Origin: Bacteroides pyogenes
Lineage (GTDB): Bacteria; Bacteroidota; Bacteroidia; Bacteroidales; Bacteroidaceae
Reading direction: 5' to 3'
NCBI RefSeq assembly: GCF_014196225.1
Contig: NZ_JACIDI010000018.1
Coordinates: forward strand, 1-64,000
DNA: 64,000 nucleotides
Numbering within the stretch: position 1 is the stretch's first letter; each line of letters starts with the position of its first letter. The notes beneath the pieces are model-generated. The model had not been told where the DNA came from and did not search any database. It saw nothing but the letters and a program-made list of their open reading frames with translations. The position numbers were made by a program, and so were the translations under genes. Of this stretch, positions 1-8,079 are shown one piece after another.

Positions 1-252
1 CGGCAAGGCGATGGTTCCGTCATCGGCAAGGCGATGGCTCCGTCATCGGTCAGGCGATGGTTCCGTCATCGGCAAGGCGATGGCTCCGTCATCGGCAAGG
101 CGATGGCTCCGTCATCGGCAAGGCGATGGCTCCGTCATCGGCAAGGCGATGGCTCCGTCATCGGCAAGGCGATGGCTCCGTCATCGGCAAGGCGATGGCT
201 CCGTCATCGGTCAGGCGATGGTTCCGTCATCGGCCGGGCGATGGTTTCGCCC
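1..252. repeat. 23-bp tandem repeat array, about 11 copies, ending in a hairpin
   Basis: Units begin at 1, 24, 47, 70, 93, 116, 139, 162, 185, 208 and 231. Each starts CGGCAAGGCGATGG or a CGGTCAGG variant and ends CCGTCAT. The array enters the window from the left, so the true copy number is unknown. Because 23 is not a multiple of 3, all three forward frames stay open and read the same 23-residue peptide register in turn; this is why several overlapping ORFs appear, and I do not regard them as genes. The last unit (231 onward) diverges and forms a perfect hairpin, GGGCGA/TCGCCC at 236-252, followed by AT-rich sequence. Confidence 0.93.
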
Positions 253-328
253 TATATATTATAAGATACGCGTACATTATTATATAAAATTACTATGGCA
301 TACATTAACTCTATAAATTGAAACAGGT

Positions 329-793
329 ATGATAGAATTCGAAGTAAAATCACGTAAGATGACTATCGGCAAGAACAAAGGCAAGACCATGTACTATGCC
401 GTGCCCAAAGTAAGCAAACAGCACCTCACCTCCTACCAGCTGGAGAATGAGATTATTGCCGCCACCTCGCTCACACGGGGCGATGTGCGCAACGCCCTCA
501 CCTCGCTCGCCGAGACGGTGAACCGCGCCCTGAGTCGCGGAGACTCCGTCGACTTGGGCGACTTGGGCATGCTGAAGGTTATCGTCAACCCGGTGTATAA
601 AGAAAAAGAAGAAGAGGTCACCGCCTCTGCCCTGAAAGGGCCCATCGTTCGCTTCTACCCCAAGCTGGGCATGCGACAGGCGTACAAGAGCGTGCAGATA
701 CGCGTAACGAACCCGAAAGCGCACACCGCAGGCGGAGGAGCCACCCCGCCCGCTTCCGGAGGCGGAGGCGAAGCCCCCGACCCGGCAGGATAA
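329..793 (+). CDS. HU-like DNA-binding protein (Bacteroidetes HU-HIG type)
   Basis: 154 residues. Residues about 1-125 match the Bacteroidetes histone-like family: an N-terminal segment of basic strands, a helical segment (LTRGDVRNALTSLAETVNRA), then a strand/arm region running to the RFYPKLGMRQAYKS segment. This family is expected to bind and bend DNA in the nucleoid. The C-terminal 20 or so residues are a Gly/Pro-rich, probably disordered tail, which members of this family often carry. It stands alone: a tandem array lies upstream and a non-coding stretch downstream. Start chosen at the first ATG, which is preceded by an AT-rich leader and no clear ribosome-binding site. Confidence 0.85.
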   Translation: MIEFEVKSRKMTIGKNKGKTMYYAVPKVSKQHLTSYQLENEIIAATSLTRGDVRNALTSLAETVNRALSRGDSVDLGDLGMLKVIVNPVYKEKEEEVTASALKGPIVRFYPKLGMRQAYKSVQIRVTNPKAHTAGGGATPPASGGGGEAPDPAG

Positions 794-1161
794 GGCCATA
801 CGTGCGTCTTTCCCGTTTCACAGCCGAGACAAGTCGCCGCCCACAGGAGCAACCATGACACACCGGCGCTGCATGCAAGCACGGCGAAAGGCATGTCAAG
901 GGAGCGACCTCTGAAAGGCTTACAGCCTCACGCAGCGGCAAGTCCCCGTCTCTCGGTCAACGGACGGAAGAGACCGCCGCTGACCGGCCGCAGCGAAACC
1001 CACTTGGAAGCGCTTCCCGGCAGCCTGTCATGGTTCTCCTTTCCGGCACCGGCACGGAATGAGCATATATATAATATGGTGTAAATTACGCAGCGAGTAA
1101 TTTAAACCATAGTATCAGCACTAAAAAACAGCAATAGTACTAAACTAAAAACAGTAACATT
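794..1161. other. Non-coding stretch with hairpin at 1082-1104
   Basis: No convincing gene. The GC-rich part (800-1060) resembles no known feature. A perfect 8-bp inverted repeat, TAAATTAC/GTAATTTA, with loop GCAGCGA lies at 1082-1104, and TGGT/ACCA flanks extend it. It is about 60 bp upstream of the lipoprotein start, so it may be the end of the previous transcript or a leader structure. Confidence 0.5.
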
Positions 1162-1728
1162 ATGAAAACAACCCATTTCCTTGCAAGCACGGTGAAAGCA
1201 GCTTTCGCCCTTGCAGCAGTATTCACCCTCTCGTTCGCCATCGCCTCGTGCTCGAAGGACGATGACAACGAACCCAAAGTGCCTGCCAACACCATTGTTC
1301 TCGACGGTGTCACAATGCCGGTAACCGATGCGGGAATAGATGAAGTTGAATTAAATAAAGGCAACTACGAGATAATTCTCTTTGTGTCGGAAAAGAAGGG
1401 CATTAAAATAATGGCGGGGAAAGAGTACCATAATGGCAAGACCATCAACCTGACGAAGAAAGAGCCTGAACACGACGGATGGTATTGGAGCGTCGAATGC
1501 TATAATCCTGAGAAAATCTTCGATACTTATGGAGAACCCGGGAGTTCATATCCTGTCTTCATGAGCGGTACGCTCTATGTGAAACACCTTGGCAGCGAAG
1601 GCGGCAAGCCTGTCTTCGAAATCGTACTGAAGAACGGCAAGGTAAAAGGTGAAGGAGAGTATGGAGACGGCAAGGAGCATACCGTGAACATCAACTGGAA
1701 AGGAAGTCTGAGGTTCGATGACTACTAA
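1162..1728 (+). CDS. Small lipoprotein, paralogue of the one at 4414
   Basis: 188 residues. The N-terminus is a lipoprotein signal: basic MKTTHF, a hydrophobic Ala/Phe-rich core, then FAIASC followed by SKDDDNEP, so Cys about 30 would be lipidated. Ser-Lys-Asp after the Cys is typical of Bacteroidetes lipoproteins, often surface exposed. The mature part is strand-rich with charged turns and no domain I can name. It shares its signal region and the 'EYHNGKTI(N/D)LT(R/K)KEP' and 'FEI..KNGK' segments with the protein at 4414-4971, so the two are paralogues separated by the DUF2589 cluster and the duplicated tkt leader. Function unknown. Confidence 0.8.
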   Translation: MKTTHFLASTVKAAFALAAVFTLSFAIASCSKDDDNEPKVPANTIVLDGVTMPVTDAGIDEVELNKGNYEIILFVSEKKGIKIMAGKEYHNGKTINLTKKEPEHDGWYWSVECYNPEKIFDTYGEPGSSYPVFMSGTLYVKHLGSEGGKPVFEIVLKNGKVKGEGEYGDGKEHTVNINWKGSLRFDDY

Positions 1729-1829
1729 TCAACCGGTAATATAGAAGCAGATAAGCATATATATGGTAGCTACATTATATATCTAAGTGTAATTAAACTA
1801 AGTTCATTAACCTTTAAACTATTTACATT

Positions 1830-2435
1830 ATGGCAAATTATGGAGGTGAATTATCAAGTTTGGATTTTAGTAATCTAATTGGCGGTCCGCTGACAGCGGT
1901 AGTGGAAGCACAGTCGCAAGCAGCTCAAAGCACGGTCGACTTCATAAAAGCAATGGGATTCGATGATGAAGGTAAGCCACAATATGTCACTTTCAAGTAT
2001 CCTAAAGAGACACAACCCTACGTGCCTGCTGTATTAAATGAGCAAGGACAGGAAGTAAAAGCTGCTGTTCCGGCTAAGATAGAAATGATGGAAATGCAGG
2101 TACCTTTCCTGACGCTCATCCCTATTCCTTTCATACGCGTAGAAGAAGCGACAGTAGATTTCAACGCCAAAATCAATGCGGTGGAAACTAAAGATACCTC
2201 TTCGGAATTAGGAGTAGGCGCTTCATTAAACTTCAAGCAGAAGTGGTGGAGAGGGTCGGTAAACCTGAAAGCATCGTTCTCGTATAAGAAGAGTACGACT
2301 ACCGGCAATAAAGTAGATCGTACCTACTCCATGGCAGTTCATGTTCGTGCCGTACAAGATGAAATGCCCGGAGGTATGGAAAAGATGCTCGGTATCCTCG
2401 AGTCGTCTATGCTCGAGAAGAAAGCGACAGAATGA
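1830..2435 (+). CDS. DUF2589 family protein
   Basis: 201 residues, no signal peptide or membrane segment. The opening (SLDFSNLIGGPLTAVVEAQ) and the middle (VPFLTLIPIPFIRVEEATVDF followed by a strand-rich segment ending YSMAVHVRAVQDEMPGGMEK) match the DUF2589 family, which has no established function. The last 25 residues (GMEKMLGILESSMLEKKA) are predicted helical. It is first in a co-directional trio with the genes at 2569 and 3317. The spacing (about 130 and 20 bp) suggests one operon. Both flanking genes outside the trio encode related lipoproteins. Family assignment is good; function unknown. Confidence 0.85.
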   Translation: MANYGGELSSLDFSNLIGGPLTAVVEAQSQAAQSTVDFIKAMGFDDEGKPQYVTFKYPKETQPYVPAVLNEQGQEVKAAVPAKIEMMEMQVPFLTLIPIPFIRVEEATVDFNAKINAVETKDTSSELGVGASLNFKQKWWRGSVNLKASFSYKKSTTTGNKVDRTYSMAVHVRAVQDEMPGGMEKMLGILESSMLEKKATE

Positions 2436-2568
2436 TGACAGACCATCGACCGTAACAACAGGTAGATACATCTGTCAGTAGTCAGTAATTATGAGTCCGG
2501 TAAAGCGTATCTGCATCCGGACTCATATTTCCCGAATAAAGGCAAAACATCTGATAAATAAAGAGAAA

Positions 2569-3297
2569 ATGATAGAGTTAAGTGACTTTTTAGGCAATAT
2601 CCTGTCTCAGATCAGCGAGGCAAGAAAGCAAGCCGACGAGGCAAGTATACGTATGGCCCGGCAGTATGCCGAAGACGAGCTGCTGCGGCATCTTCCCGTT
2701 CCCCGTGTACGCCTGCCCAACATGGAGATAACCATTCCCGTCTGTATCAAAGAAACTCGGAAAACAAGCGTATATGATCCTCAAAAGGGAATAGTGAGAA
2801 AAGAGCTGGTGCGCAATGTCTACAATACGATGCAGAAAGAATTCGTAAAAGCGTATCCGAAGCGGAAAGATTTGCAGAAAGGCTATATACATATCAACAA
2901 GCAGTTGCTGACCAATACCGACCGGCTGAAAGAACAATTGGAAAGAGAAAGAGAGATTGATCCGGTTGTGACACGTTACATAAACAAAGCTGTCGATGAG
3001 TTCGCCACTACCCGGAAGCTCTCGGGCAAGAACAAAGATGTTGTCATAGCAACCATGAAAGGCAAGCTCAGCACAATCGTCAACGAAAGCATTCCACTTA
3101 CTAAAGGCAGACTTACCGCTATAGGCATAACGCCCGAAAGCAATGAAATGAAAGAGCTCGAAGTGTCGGGGCAGCAACCCATGATGCTGAAACTCTCGGT
3201 CAAAGAAGAAGCTTTCGAGCTTATACGCAAAGAAGAAGAAGGGCAAAGACAGGTAGAGGGCAAAGAAATCGACAATTACTTCCTGAGTATCGAATAA
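2569..3297 (+). CDS. Unknown cytoplasmic protein linked to DUF2589
   Basis: 242 residues from the ATG at 2569; the frame stays open back to 2491, but the earlier stretch is basic, lacks helical character and lies in the intergenic leader, so I prefer the internal start. The N-terminus (SDFLGNILSQISEARKQADE, then EDELLRHLPVPRVRLPNMEI) resembles segments found in proteins encoded next to DUF2589 genes. The centre is rich in Lys/Glu helices, probably partly coiled coil. No catalytic motif, signal peptide or membrane segment is visible. It probably acts with the DUF2589 protein; role unknown. Confidence 0.7.
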   Translation: MIELSDFLGNILSQISEARKQADEASIRMARQYAEDELLRHLPVPRVRLPNMEITIPVCIKETRKTSVYDPQKGIVRKELVRNVYNTMQKEFVKAYPKRKDLQKGYIHINKQLLTNTDRLKEQLEREREIDPVVTRYINKAVDEFATTRKLSGKNKDVVIATMKGKLSTIVNESIPLTKGRLTAIGITPESNEMKELEVSGQQPMMLKLSVKEEAFELIRKEEEGQRQVEGKEIDNYFLSIE

Positions 3298-3316
3298 CCA
3301 TCAATACACGCGGCAT

Positions 3317-3913
3317 ATGAAACACTCGATAACCTTATTTACCGACAAGGCGCAGGAGCTGCTTCGCCAAGTCTCCTGCATAGCCGACCAAATGGAAAAG
3401 AGTTCTTCGGGACTTACGGAAACGCTTCGCAAATGGTTGTCGGAAACCGAAGAGTTCCTGAAACAGTATAATTGTGCCGAGCAAGCTACCTTTGCAGCCA
3501 TACGCGCCTCAGTGGCAGCCATCGGTGACAGAGGACCTACAGACAAAGGAGACTCTTTATCCGACAGAAGAAAAAGAAGGAAACAACTCTTTGCGCAATA
3601 CATCAACGAAGGCGCAGAGTGTCTCTACCGGGTATATATGAGAGAAAACATCAAAGTAGAAGAAGCCCGTAAGCTCATTACCCAAGTGATACTCGTAGCC
3701 CTGCAGAACGGTCACCTTCACAGTCTCCCTCCCGACGGCCCGATGACAATGCCTCAGCTCACAACTTTCTACTCGGCGCTTTATGCCGACAATGAGCTGC
3801 GCAAAGGGATTCATCAGGCATTGGCGCTTGTCTCCTACCCCGACATATTACGGCTGACAGACGAAACCCTCAGCAGAATACTCTATGCAGAGCCCCGACC
3901 GCATGATGGATGA
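3317..3913 (+). CDS. Unknown helical protein, third gene of DUF2589 cluster
   Basis: 198 residues, starting 19 bp after the previous stop. Predicted to be largely helical: amphipathic segments at about 1-60 and 85-125, then a shorter segment with LPPDGPMTMPQLTTFYSAL. No signal peptide, membrane helix or catalytic motif that I recognise. The tight spacing and shared strand argue for co-transcription and a joint role with the DUF2589 protein. No function can be assigned. Confidence 0.65.
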   Translation: MKHSITLFTDKAQELLRQVSCIADQMEKSSSGLTETLRKWLSETEEFLKQYNCAEQATFAAIRASVAAIGDRGPTDKGDSLSDRRKRRKQLFAQYINEGAECLYRVYMRENIKVEEARKLITQVILVALQNGHLHSLPPDGPMTMPQLTTFYSALYADNELRKGIHQALALVSYPDILRLTDETLSRILYAEPRPHDG

Positions 3914-3948
3914 ATAACCATACCTATGCCCTTAACCTTAGGTCGAGA

Positions 3949-4333
3949 ATAAAAGACTCTCCCGACATGATTGCCACCGGACAGGCGAAACACGAGGGAA
4001 GGGAACACCGGACAATACACACGGCATAAGAGAGGAAATCTTCTGCACCGCTCCCCGCCACTGGCAAGCAATAAGCAATCATTCCCGACAGCCCGGAATC
4101 CTGATGAAAAGCAAAAATTAAGAAGGTTTCCGGGTTGCGTATTGTATAGAAAAAGCTATCTTTGCAGGGAGTTCGAAAGACATCCATTAAATTCTACACA
4201 ATATGAACGATAACAAGCTTATGAATCGCGCAGCGGACAACATCCGCATTCTTGCGGCCTCGATGGTCGAGAAAGCGAAGTCCGGACATCCGGGCGGTGT
4301 GGAGAGCACCTCCGGCCGGCTGGAACAAGGGCA
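3949..4333 (+). repeat. Upstream copy of duplicated tkt leader and 5' end
   Basis: 3949-4297 matches 4968-5317 almost base for base (a few substitutions and one indel near 4100/5120). It covers the untranslated leader, the promoter and the first 32 codons of tkt. After 4297 the copy jumps to sequence matching 5553-5587, an in-frame loss of 78 codons, and homology ends near 4333. The two copies flank the lipoprotein gene at 4414, so together they form a direct repeat around it. Confidence 0.93.
4137..4164 (+). promoter_or_regulatory. Duplicated tkt promoter
   Basis: TATCTTTG at 4157-4164 fits the Bacteroides -7 box (TAnnTTTG); a TTGCG sequence about 20 bp upstream could serve as the -33 element. 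It is identical to the promoter of the intact tkt gene 1020 bp downstream. It would drive the truncated tkt fragment and probably the lipoprotein at 4414. Confidence 0.6.
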
Positions 4334-4355
4334 AGTTGGAGTTCGTTTGAGTTAA
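4203..4355 (+). pseudogene. Truncated, internally deleted tkt 5' fragment (50 codons)
   Basis: The first 32 codons are the same as those of the intact transketolase, up to SGHPGG. The frame then passes into a segment matching tkt codons about 111-122 (VENTSGPLGQGH in the full protein, VESTSGRLEQGQ here) and ends in TAA at 4353. The 78-codon loss keeps the frame, so a 50-residue peptide could be made, but it lacks nearly all of the enzyme. I read it as debris from the duplication that also placed the lipoprotein here; it might still act as a transcribed leader. Confidence 0.88.
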
Positions 4356-4413
4356 TTGCCCTGCCGGGCAACAATACCGAAGCAGTGACACTTAAAGCAA
4401 CAACAGCAAGTAT

Positions 4414-4971
4414 ATGAAAACAACTCTATTCTTTGCAAGCGCAATGAAAGCAGCTTTCGCCCTTGCAGCAGTACTAATCCTTACCTCATGCTCAAAAGAC
4501 GATGACCAACCCGCCAACATCGCTATCATCGATGGAGAGGCAATCCCCCTGATTGGAGCGAGTATAGATTATAAGCATTTGTCCGAAGGGACTTATGAGA
4601 TATTGCTCACTACAGCGGAAAAAGGCTCCATTTATATAATGGGAAACGAAGAATACCACAACGGCAAGACCATCGACCTTACACGCAAAGAGCCTAAACA
4701 CGGCAGATGGCATTGGAGTATAGAATACCGTAATTCCGGCACAATATTCTTTACTTCCGGGCATCCGGACTACTCGCATCCGGTCTTTAAAAGCGGAACG
4801 CTCTATATGAAACGCCTCGACGACACTGACGAAACCCCTGTCTTCGAAATCCGGATAAAGAATGGCAAAATAAAGAACAAAGATGGATATAAGGATGGTA
4901 AAGAACACACCATCAGCCTCCACTACAAGGGCAAATTGATGTTCTTGCCTCCATTTTGGAATAGAAAGTAA
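4414..4971 (+). CDS. Small lipoprotein, paralogue of the one at 1162
   Basis: 185 residues with a lipoprotein signal (Ala/Leu-rich core ending LTSC, then SKDDDQP). The mature part parallels the 1162 protein along its whole length, including the 'EEYHNGKTIDLTRKEPKHG' segment and the Lys-rich C-terminal strands, with moderate divergence. It lies between the two copies of the tkt leader, so it probably arrived by duplication or recombination, and it is likely transcribed from the duplicated tkt promoter. Its last bases run into the second repeat copy. Function unknown. Confidence 0.8.
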   Translation: MKTTLFFASAMKAAFALAAVLILTSCSKDDDQPANIAIIDGEAIPLIGASIDYKHLSEGTYEILLTTAEKGSIYIMGNEEYHNGKTIDLTRKEPKHGRWHWSIEYRNSGTIFFTSGHPDYSHPVFKSGTLYMKRLDDTDETPVFEIRIKNGKIKNKDGYKDGKEHTISLHYKGKLMFLPPFWNRK

Positions 4972-5317
4972 AAGACTCTCCCGACATGATTGCCGCCGGA
5001 CAGGCGAAACACGGGGGAAGGGAACACCGGACAATACACAGGGCATAAGAGAGGAAATCTTCTGCACCGCTCCCCGCCACTGGCAAGCAATAAGCAATCA
5101 TTCCCGACAGCCCGGAAATCCTGACCAAAAGCAAAAATTAAGAAGGTTTCCGGGTTGCGTATTGTATAGAAAAAGCTATCTTTGCAGGGAGTTCGAAAGA
5201 CATCCATTAAATTCTACACAATATGAACGATAACAAGCTTATGAATCGTGCGGCGGACAACATCCGCATTCTTGCGGCCTCGATGGTCGAGAAAGCGAAG
5301 TCCGGACATCCGGGCGG
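4968..5317 (+). repeat. Downstream (native) copy of duplicated tkt leader
   Basis: This partner of 3949-4297 continues directly into the intact tkt gene. The near identity of both copies suggests a recent duplication or ongoing gene conversion. Recombination between them would delete the lipoprotein gene at 4414. Confidence 0.93.
5157..5184 (+). promoter_or_regulatory. tkt promoter
   Basis: TATCTTTG at 5177-5184 matches the Bacteroides -7 consensus, with TTGCG about 20 bp upstream as a possible -33 element. The start codon lies 39 bp downstream of the box. The same promoter is present in the upstream duplicate. Confidence 0.65.
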
Positions 5318-7235
5318 CGCTATGGGAGGCGCCGATTTTATCAATGTGCTCTTCTCGGAGTTCTTAGTCTACGACCCCGAAAATCCCCGCTGGGAAGGAC
5401 GCGACCGCTTCTTCCTCGATCCCGGTCACATGTCGCCGATGCTCTATTCTACACTGGCACTCACCGGCAAGTACACGTTGGAAGAGCTGAAGAACTTCCG
5501 CCAATGGGGAAGCCCCACGCCGGGACATCCCGAAGTGGACGTGATGCGCGGCGTGGAGAACACCTCCGGTCCGCTGGGACAAGGGCATACGTTCGCCGTG
5601 GGGGCCGCCATCGCCGCCAAGTTCCTGAAAGCACGCTTCTGCGAGCTGATGGATCAGACCATCTACGCTTACATTTCCGACGGGGGGATACAGGAAGAGA
5701 TCTCGCAAGGGGCGGGACGCATAGCCGGAACGCTCGGACTCGATAACCTCGTCATGTTCTACGACGACAACGACATACAGCTTTCTACCGAGACCAAAGA
5801 CGTGACCATCGAAAATACCGCCATGAAATACGAAGCATGGGGATGGAAGGTGATCAGCATCAATGGGCACGACGTAGACGAAATACGCTCCGCGCTCAAC
5901 GAGGCGAAGGCGACGAAGGGACGCCCGGTGCTTATCATCGGCAAGACGGTGATGGGAAAAGGCGCCCGCAGGGCAGACGGAAGCAGCTACGAGGCCGATT
6001 GCGCCACTCACGGCTCTCCGCTCGGGGGCGAGGCGTATGTAAACACCATCCGCAACCTGAACGGCGCCCCTGAAAACCCGTTCGTAATCTTCCCCGAAAC
6101 AGCCGGAATATACGCCAAACGCAAGGAAGAGCTGAAGCGCATCACGGCGGAAAAGCATTCGAAAGAGGCGGCTTGGGCGAAGGAAAACCCTGAAAAGGCA
6201 GCCAAGCTGGAGTTCTTCTTCTCGGGCAAAGCTCCGAAAGTGGACTGGGCGGCAATCGAGCAGAAGGCCGACGGAGCCACTCGCGCAGGTTCGGCTACGG
6301 TATTGAGTGCGCTTGCCACGCAGGTGGAGAATATGATCGTTGCCTCCGCCGACCTTTCCAATTCCGACAAGACCGACGGCTTCCTCAAGAAAACGCGCGC
6401 ATTTAGTAAAGGCGACTTCAGCGGCGCTTTCCTTCAGGCAGGCGTTTCGGAGCTTACCATGGCATGCATCTGCATCGGCATGTCGCTTCATGGCGGAGTG
6501 ATCGCCGCATGCGGAACCTTCTTCGTTTTCTCCGACTATATGAAGCCGGCAGTGCGTATGGCCGCCCTGATGGAGCAACCGGTGAAGTTCATCTGGACTC
6601 ACGACGCGTTCCGCGTAGGCGAAGACGGACCCACCCACGAACCTGTGGAACAGGAGGCGCAAATCCGCCTGATGGAAAAGCTGAAGAACCATAAAGGAGA
6701 GAACTCGATGCTCGTTCTGCGTCCGGCGGACGTAGAAGAGACCACCGTTGCGTGGAAGCTCGCCATGGAAAATACGGCAACTCCCACAGGACTCATCTTC
6801 TCGCGCCAGAACATCGTCAACCTCCCCGCAGGAAACGCATACGCGCAAGCGGAAAAAGGCGCTTACATCGTGGCCGGTTCGGACGAGAACCCCGACGTAA
6901 TTCTGGTGGCTTCGGGCTCGGAAGTATCTACTCTGGTGGCCGGCGCCGAGCTGCTCCGCAAAGAAGGCGTGAAGATACGCGTGGTATCGGCTCCTTCCGA
7001 AGGGTTGTTCCGCAACCAACCCAAAGCGTATCAGGAGAGTGTTCTCCCTGCGGGAGCGAAGGTTTTCGGACTGACGGCAGGTTTGCCCGTAACGCTTCAG
7101 GGACTGGCGGGCGGCAACGGGAAGATATGGGGATTGGAGTCGTTCGGCTTCTCGGCCCCCTACAAGGTGCTCGACGAGAAATTAGGCTTTACTGCCGAAA
7201 ACGTATATAACCAAGTAAAATCAATGCTCCAATGA
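5223..7235 (+). CDS. tkt: Transketolase
   Basis: 670 residues, normal length for transketolase. This thiamine diphosphate enzyme moves two-carbon ketol units in the non-oxidative pentose phosphate pathway. Visible features: the N-terminal AKSGHPGG segment, the GPLGQGH motif, a ThDP/metal-binding region starting SDGG and ending near NDI, the pyrimidine-domain stretch with FSDYMKPAVRMAAL, the THDAFRVGEDGPTHEPVEQ segment with substrate-binding His/Arg, and a C-terminal domain ending in a Gly-rich strand. It overlaps the next gene, rpiB, by ATGA, so the two pentose-phosphate enzymes are co-expressed. Confidence 0.97.
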   Translation: MNDNKLMNRAADNIRILAASMVEKAKSGHPGGAMGGADFINVLFSEFLVYDPENPRWEGRDRFFLDPGHMSPMLYSTLALTGKYTLEELKNFRQWGSPTPGHPEVDVMRGVENTSGPLGQGHTFAVGAAIAAKFLKARFCELMDQTIYAYISDGGIQEEISQGAGRIAGTLGLDNLVMFYDDNDIQLSTETKDVTIENTAMKYEAWGWKVISINGHDVDEIRSALNEAKATKGRPVLIIGKTVMGKGARRADGSSYEADCATHGSPLGGEAYVNTIRNLNGAPENPFVIFPETAGIYAKRKEELKRITAEKHSKEAAWAKENPEKAAKLEFFFSGKAPKVDWAAIEQKADGATRAGSATVLSALATQVENMIVASADLSNSDKTDGFLKKTRAFSKGDFSGAFLQAGVSELTMACICIGMSLHGGVIAACGTFFVFSDYMKPAVRMAALMEQPVKFIWTHDAFRVGEDGPTHEPVEQEAQIRLMEKLKNHKGENSMLVLRPADVEETTVAWKLAMENTATPTGLIFSRQNIVNLPAGNAYAQAEKGAYIVAGSDENPDVILVASGSEVSTLVAGAELLRKEGVKIRVVSAPSEGLFRNQPKAYQESVLPAGAKVFGLTAGLPVTLQGLAGGNGKIWGLESFGFSAPYKVLDEKLGFTAENVYNQVKSMLQ

Positions 7236-7666
7236 AACTAATCGGATTGGCTGCCGACCATGCCGGCTTCGAACTGAAAGAGTACGTCAAGCGTTGGCTG
7301 GCGGCAAAAGGGTTGAACTGCAAGGACTTCGGGACAGACTCCGACGCAAGCGTCGACTATCCGGACTATGCGCATCCGCTGGCTTCGGCTGTGGAAGCGG
7401 GCGAATGCTATCCGGGCATCGCCATCTGCGGAAGCGGCAACGGCATCAGCATGACGCTGAACAAGCATCAAGGCATCCGCGCCGCTCTTTGCTGGAACGA
7501 GGAAATCGCCCGCCTGGCACGGTCTCACAACGACGCCAACGTGCTGGTGATGCCGGGACGCTTCCTCGACACCGCCGAAGCGGACAAGATTCTGACGGCG
7601 TTCTTCGCCGCAGACTTCGAAGGGGGCCGGCATCAAAGGCGTGTAGACAAGATACCTTGCAAATAA
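7232..7666 (+). CDS. rpiB: Ribose-5-phosphate isomerase B
   Basis: 144 residues, full length for the RpiB/LacAB family. It interconverts ribose-5-phosphate and ribulose-5-phosphate. Visible: the N-terminal GLAADHAGFELK phosphate/substrate loop, the DYPDYA segment, and ICGSGNGISMTLNKHQGIRAALC, which includes the conserved Gly-Ser-Gly-x-Gly turn (some family members carry a catalytic Cys near here). Its ATG overlaps the tkt stop (ATGA), indicating translational coupling. The C-terminus keeps the RHQRRVDKI segment. Confidence 0.96.
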   Translation: MKLIGLAADHAGFELKEYVKRWLAAKGLNCKDFGTDSDASVDYPDYAHPLASAVEAGECYPGIAICGSGNGISMTLNKHQGIRAALCWNEEIARLARSHNDANVLVMPGRFLDTAEADKILTAFFAADFEGGRHQRRVDKIPCK

Positions 7667-7713
7667 ACAGAACCGGGAGCAGGATTCGGCTTCCGGCTCA
7701 TCACCTTTTTGGC

Positions 7714-7967
7714 GGAGCCTCTGTTCCGACAAAACAGAGGCTTCGACGCATAACGACAGAGGCTCCGTTCCGACAAAACAAAGGCTTCGCACCATAACGA
7801 CATAGGCTCCGTTCGGACAAAACAGAGGCTTCGACGCATAACGACAGAGGCTCCGTTCGGACAAAACAGAGGCTTCGACGCATAACGACAGAGGCTCCGT
7901 TCAGACAAAACAAAGGCTTCGACGCATAACGACATAGGCTCCGTTGGGACAAAACGGAGCCTATGTC
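7714..7967. repeat. 44-bp tandem array bounded by two hairpins
   Basis: Exact 44-bp period with unit starts at about 7714, 7758, 7802, 7846, 7890 and 7934. Each unit contains GGCTCCGTTCGGACAAAACA and GGCTTCGACGCATAACGAC or close variants. The first unit forms a 10-bp stem (AGCCTCTGTT/AACAGAGGCT, 7716-7742). The last, partial unit forms a perfect 15-bp stem (GACATAGGCTCCGTT and its complement, 7931-7967, loop GGGACAA). Internal units are not palindromic. The array follows rpiB, so the hairpins may end transcription. Long minus-strand frames through it only reflect the period and are not genes. Confidence 0.92.
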
Positions 7968-8079
7968 ATTCATTATACAGGCAAACACTCAACTTTTCTC
8001 TCATTTATTCGCCGGAGTCGCAGAAAGTCGCTATCTTTACCCGGAATTTTGTATTATTCACCATTAACATGTAAACATT

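Noticed and set aside
1..316. Three overlapping basic ORFs in the first 300 bp
   Set aside because: They are the frame-rotating reading of the 23-bp array and share one repeated peptide; no start context or domain.
893..1084. 63-codon plus-strand frame downstream of HU
   Set aside because: Low-complexity Arg/Pro/Ser composition, no domain, and no promoter.
5364..7019. Large antisense ORF of about 550 codons opposite tkt
   Set aside because: Shadow of a GC-skewed coding strand; the plus-strand protein is a full transketolase.
7633..7988. Cys-rich minus-strand ORFs across the 44-bp array
   Set aside because: Period-driven open frames; identical repeated peptide in several frames.
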